In this document: one piece after another, positions 63,599 through 64,000 of the stretch
Layout: each line of letters starts with the position of its first letter
How positions within the stretch are numbered: the stretch's first letter is position 1
NCBI GenBank assembly: GCA_018239845.1
Contig: JAFEGO010000025.1
Span: 43,934 to 107,933, forward strand
DNA: 64,000 bases
Reading direction: 5' to 3'
From: Verrucomicrobiota bacterium
GTDB taxonomy: Bacteria; Verrucomicrobiota; Verrucomicrobiia; Opitutales; Opitutaceae
Made by a program: the position numbers and the translations under genes
The notes under the pieces: model-generated
Database searches by the model: none
Told to the model about the DNA's origin: nothing
What the model saw: the letters and a program-made list of their open reading frames with translations, nothing else

Positions 63599-64000
63599 TC
63601 AGCCCGCTTGATCGGCCCATGAGGCGTACCGCGCCCGCCCCTGCTGATCGGGAAGATAGCTTTTACCCGCCTGTACCATGGCGAGGGAGGCTTCGCGCAC
63701 GTCACGGTAATGTCCGGCGGCCACGGCCGCGATCATGGCGGCGCCGAGGCACGCGCGCTCAGCGGAGGCCGGCGCCACCACGGGCACGCCCAGCATGTCA
63801 GCCTTCATTTGCAGCCAGAATTCGCTGCGGGCACCGCCGCCGGTTGCAACGATCCGGTTCACCGGCCGGCCTTCGGTCAGGCGTTGCACCAGTGTCCGTT
63901 GGGTGGCCGCGATCTTTTCCAGGAGGTACCGCATGTGCCGGCCTTGTTCGTCCGCGGTGATTTCAATCTTACCGTTCCCCGGGGGCCGCCCTTCAGGCGC
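63599..64000 (-). CDS. FGGY-family carbohydrate kinase, C-terminal part (5' end outside window)
   Basis: The visible 133 residues are the C-terminal end of a sugar kinase; the frame is open to the window edge. HMRYLLEKIAATQ leads into NRIVATGGGARSEFWLQMKADMLGVPVV and ERACLGAAMIAAVAAG, the signature of the FGGY C-terminal ATPase domain (adenosine-binding GGGA and the W-x-Q-x-x-A-D helix). These enzymes phosphorylate imported sugars or polyols such as xylulose, ribulose, fuculose or glycerol with ATP. The substrate-defining N-terminal half is not in view. It lies upstream (minus strand) of the decayed SUMF1 gene. Confidence 0.9.
   Translation of the reverse strand, partial: APEGRPPGNGKIEITADEQGRHMRYLLEKIAATQRTLVQRLTEGRPVNRIVATGGGARSEFWLQMKADMLGVPVVAPASAERACLGAAMIAAVAAGHYRDVREASLAMVQAGKSYLPDQQGRARYASWADQAG

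Overview
The window looks like chromosomal DNA of a high-GC Verrucomicrobiota bacterium, most likely Opitutaceae or a relative. This is inferred from content only: two PEP-CTERM proteins, a protein resembling the verrucomicrobial TIGR02597 family, a giant beta-helix/cadherin-like secreted protein, many glycoside hydrolases, a DabAB inorganic-carbon pump and strong GC bias at third codon positions. No rRNA, phage, transposase or CRISPR array was seen.

Layout. 1-10.4 kb is an exopolysaccharide locus, all on the + strand: two polytopic polymerase/ligase-like proteins, six glycosyltransferases or initiating transferases, a WcaF-type acetyltransferase, and a flavin disulfide oxidoreductase one base downstream. 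11.8-16.9 kb is mixed housekeeping and accessory DNA: hisA (-), an M42 peptidase, a PEP-CTERM trypsin-like protease, a VOC/DHFR-like pair and two tiny membrane proteins (DUF3185, DUF1328). It also holds short tandem repeats and a striking cluster of TCGGACAA boxes. 17-24.2 kb has a soluble hybrid histidine kinase, then a LysR regulator divergent from dabB-dabA. A tRNA-Gln(UUG) follows on the - strand.

24.4-33.4 kb carries a GH95-type glycosidase and an alpha/beta hydrolase (-), thymidine kinase, a lactonase, a PhyH dioxygenase, HflX and a GH51 arabinofuranosidase (+). 33.4-35.5 kb (-) has a Dabb protein and two oligopeptide-type ABC ATPases without permeases. 35.6-41.6 kb (+) pairs a GT4/six-hairpin fusion with a GH130 phosphorylase-like protein, then a cytochrome c-sugar dehydrogenase and a small membrane protein.

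41.7-62.6 kb is dominated by one 19.1-kb gene for a 6382-residue secreted protein. It is tightly followed by the TIGR02597-like protein and a PEP-CTERM protein, forming a probable three-gene surface operon. The last 1.4 kb holds two decayed genes truncated against each other and the 3' end of an FGGY kinase (-).

Functional themes are cell-surface polysaccharide and exported protein display, plant or algal glycan breakdown (GH51, GH95, GH130, sugar dehydrogenase, FGGY kinase) and CO2/bicarbonate accumulation. The most unusual signals are the giant surface operon, the TCGGACAA boxes with a perfect 24-bp palindrome, degenerate heptamer repeats just upstream of three start codons, and a double-palindromic REP-like element between two convergent genes.
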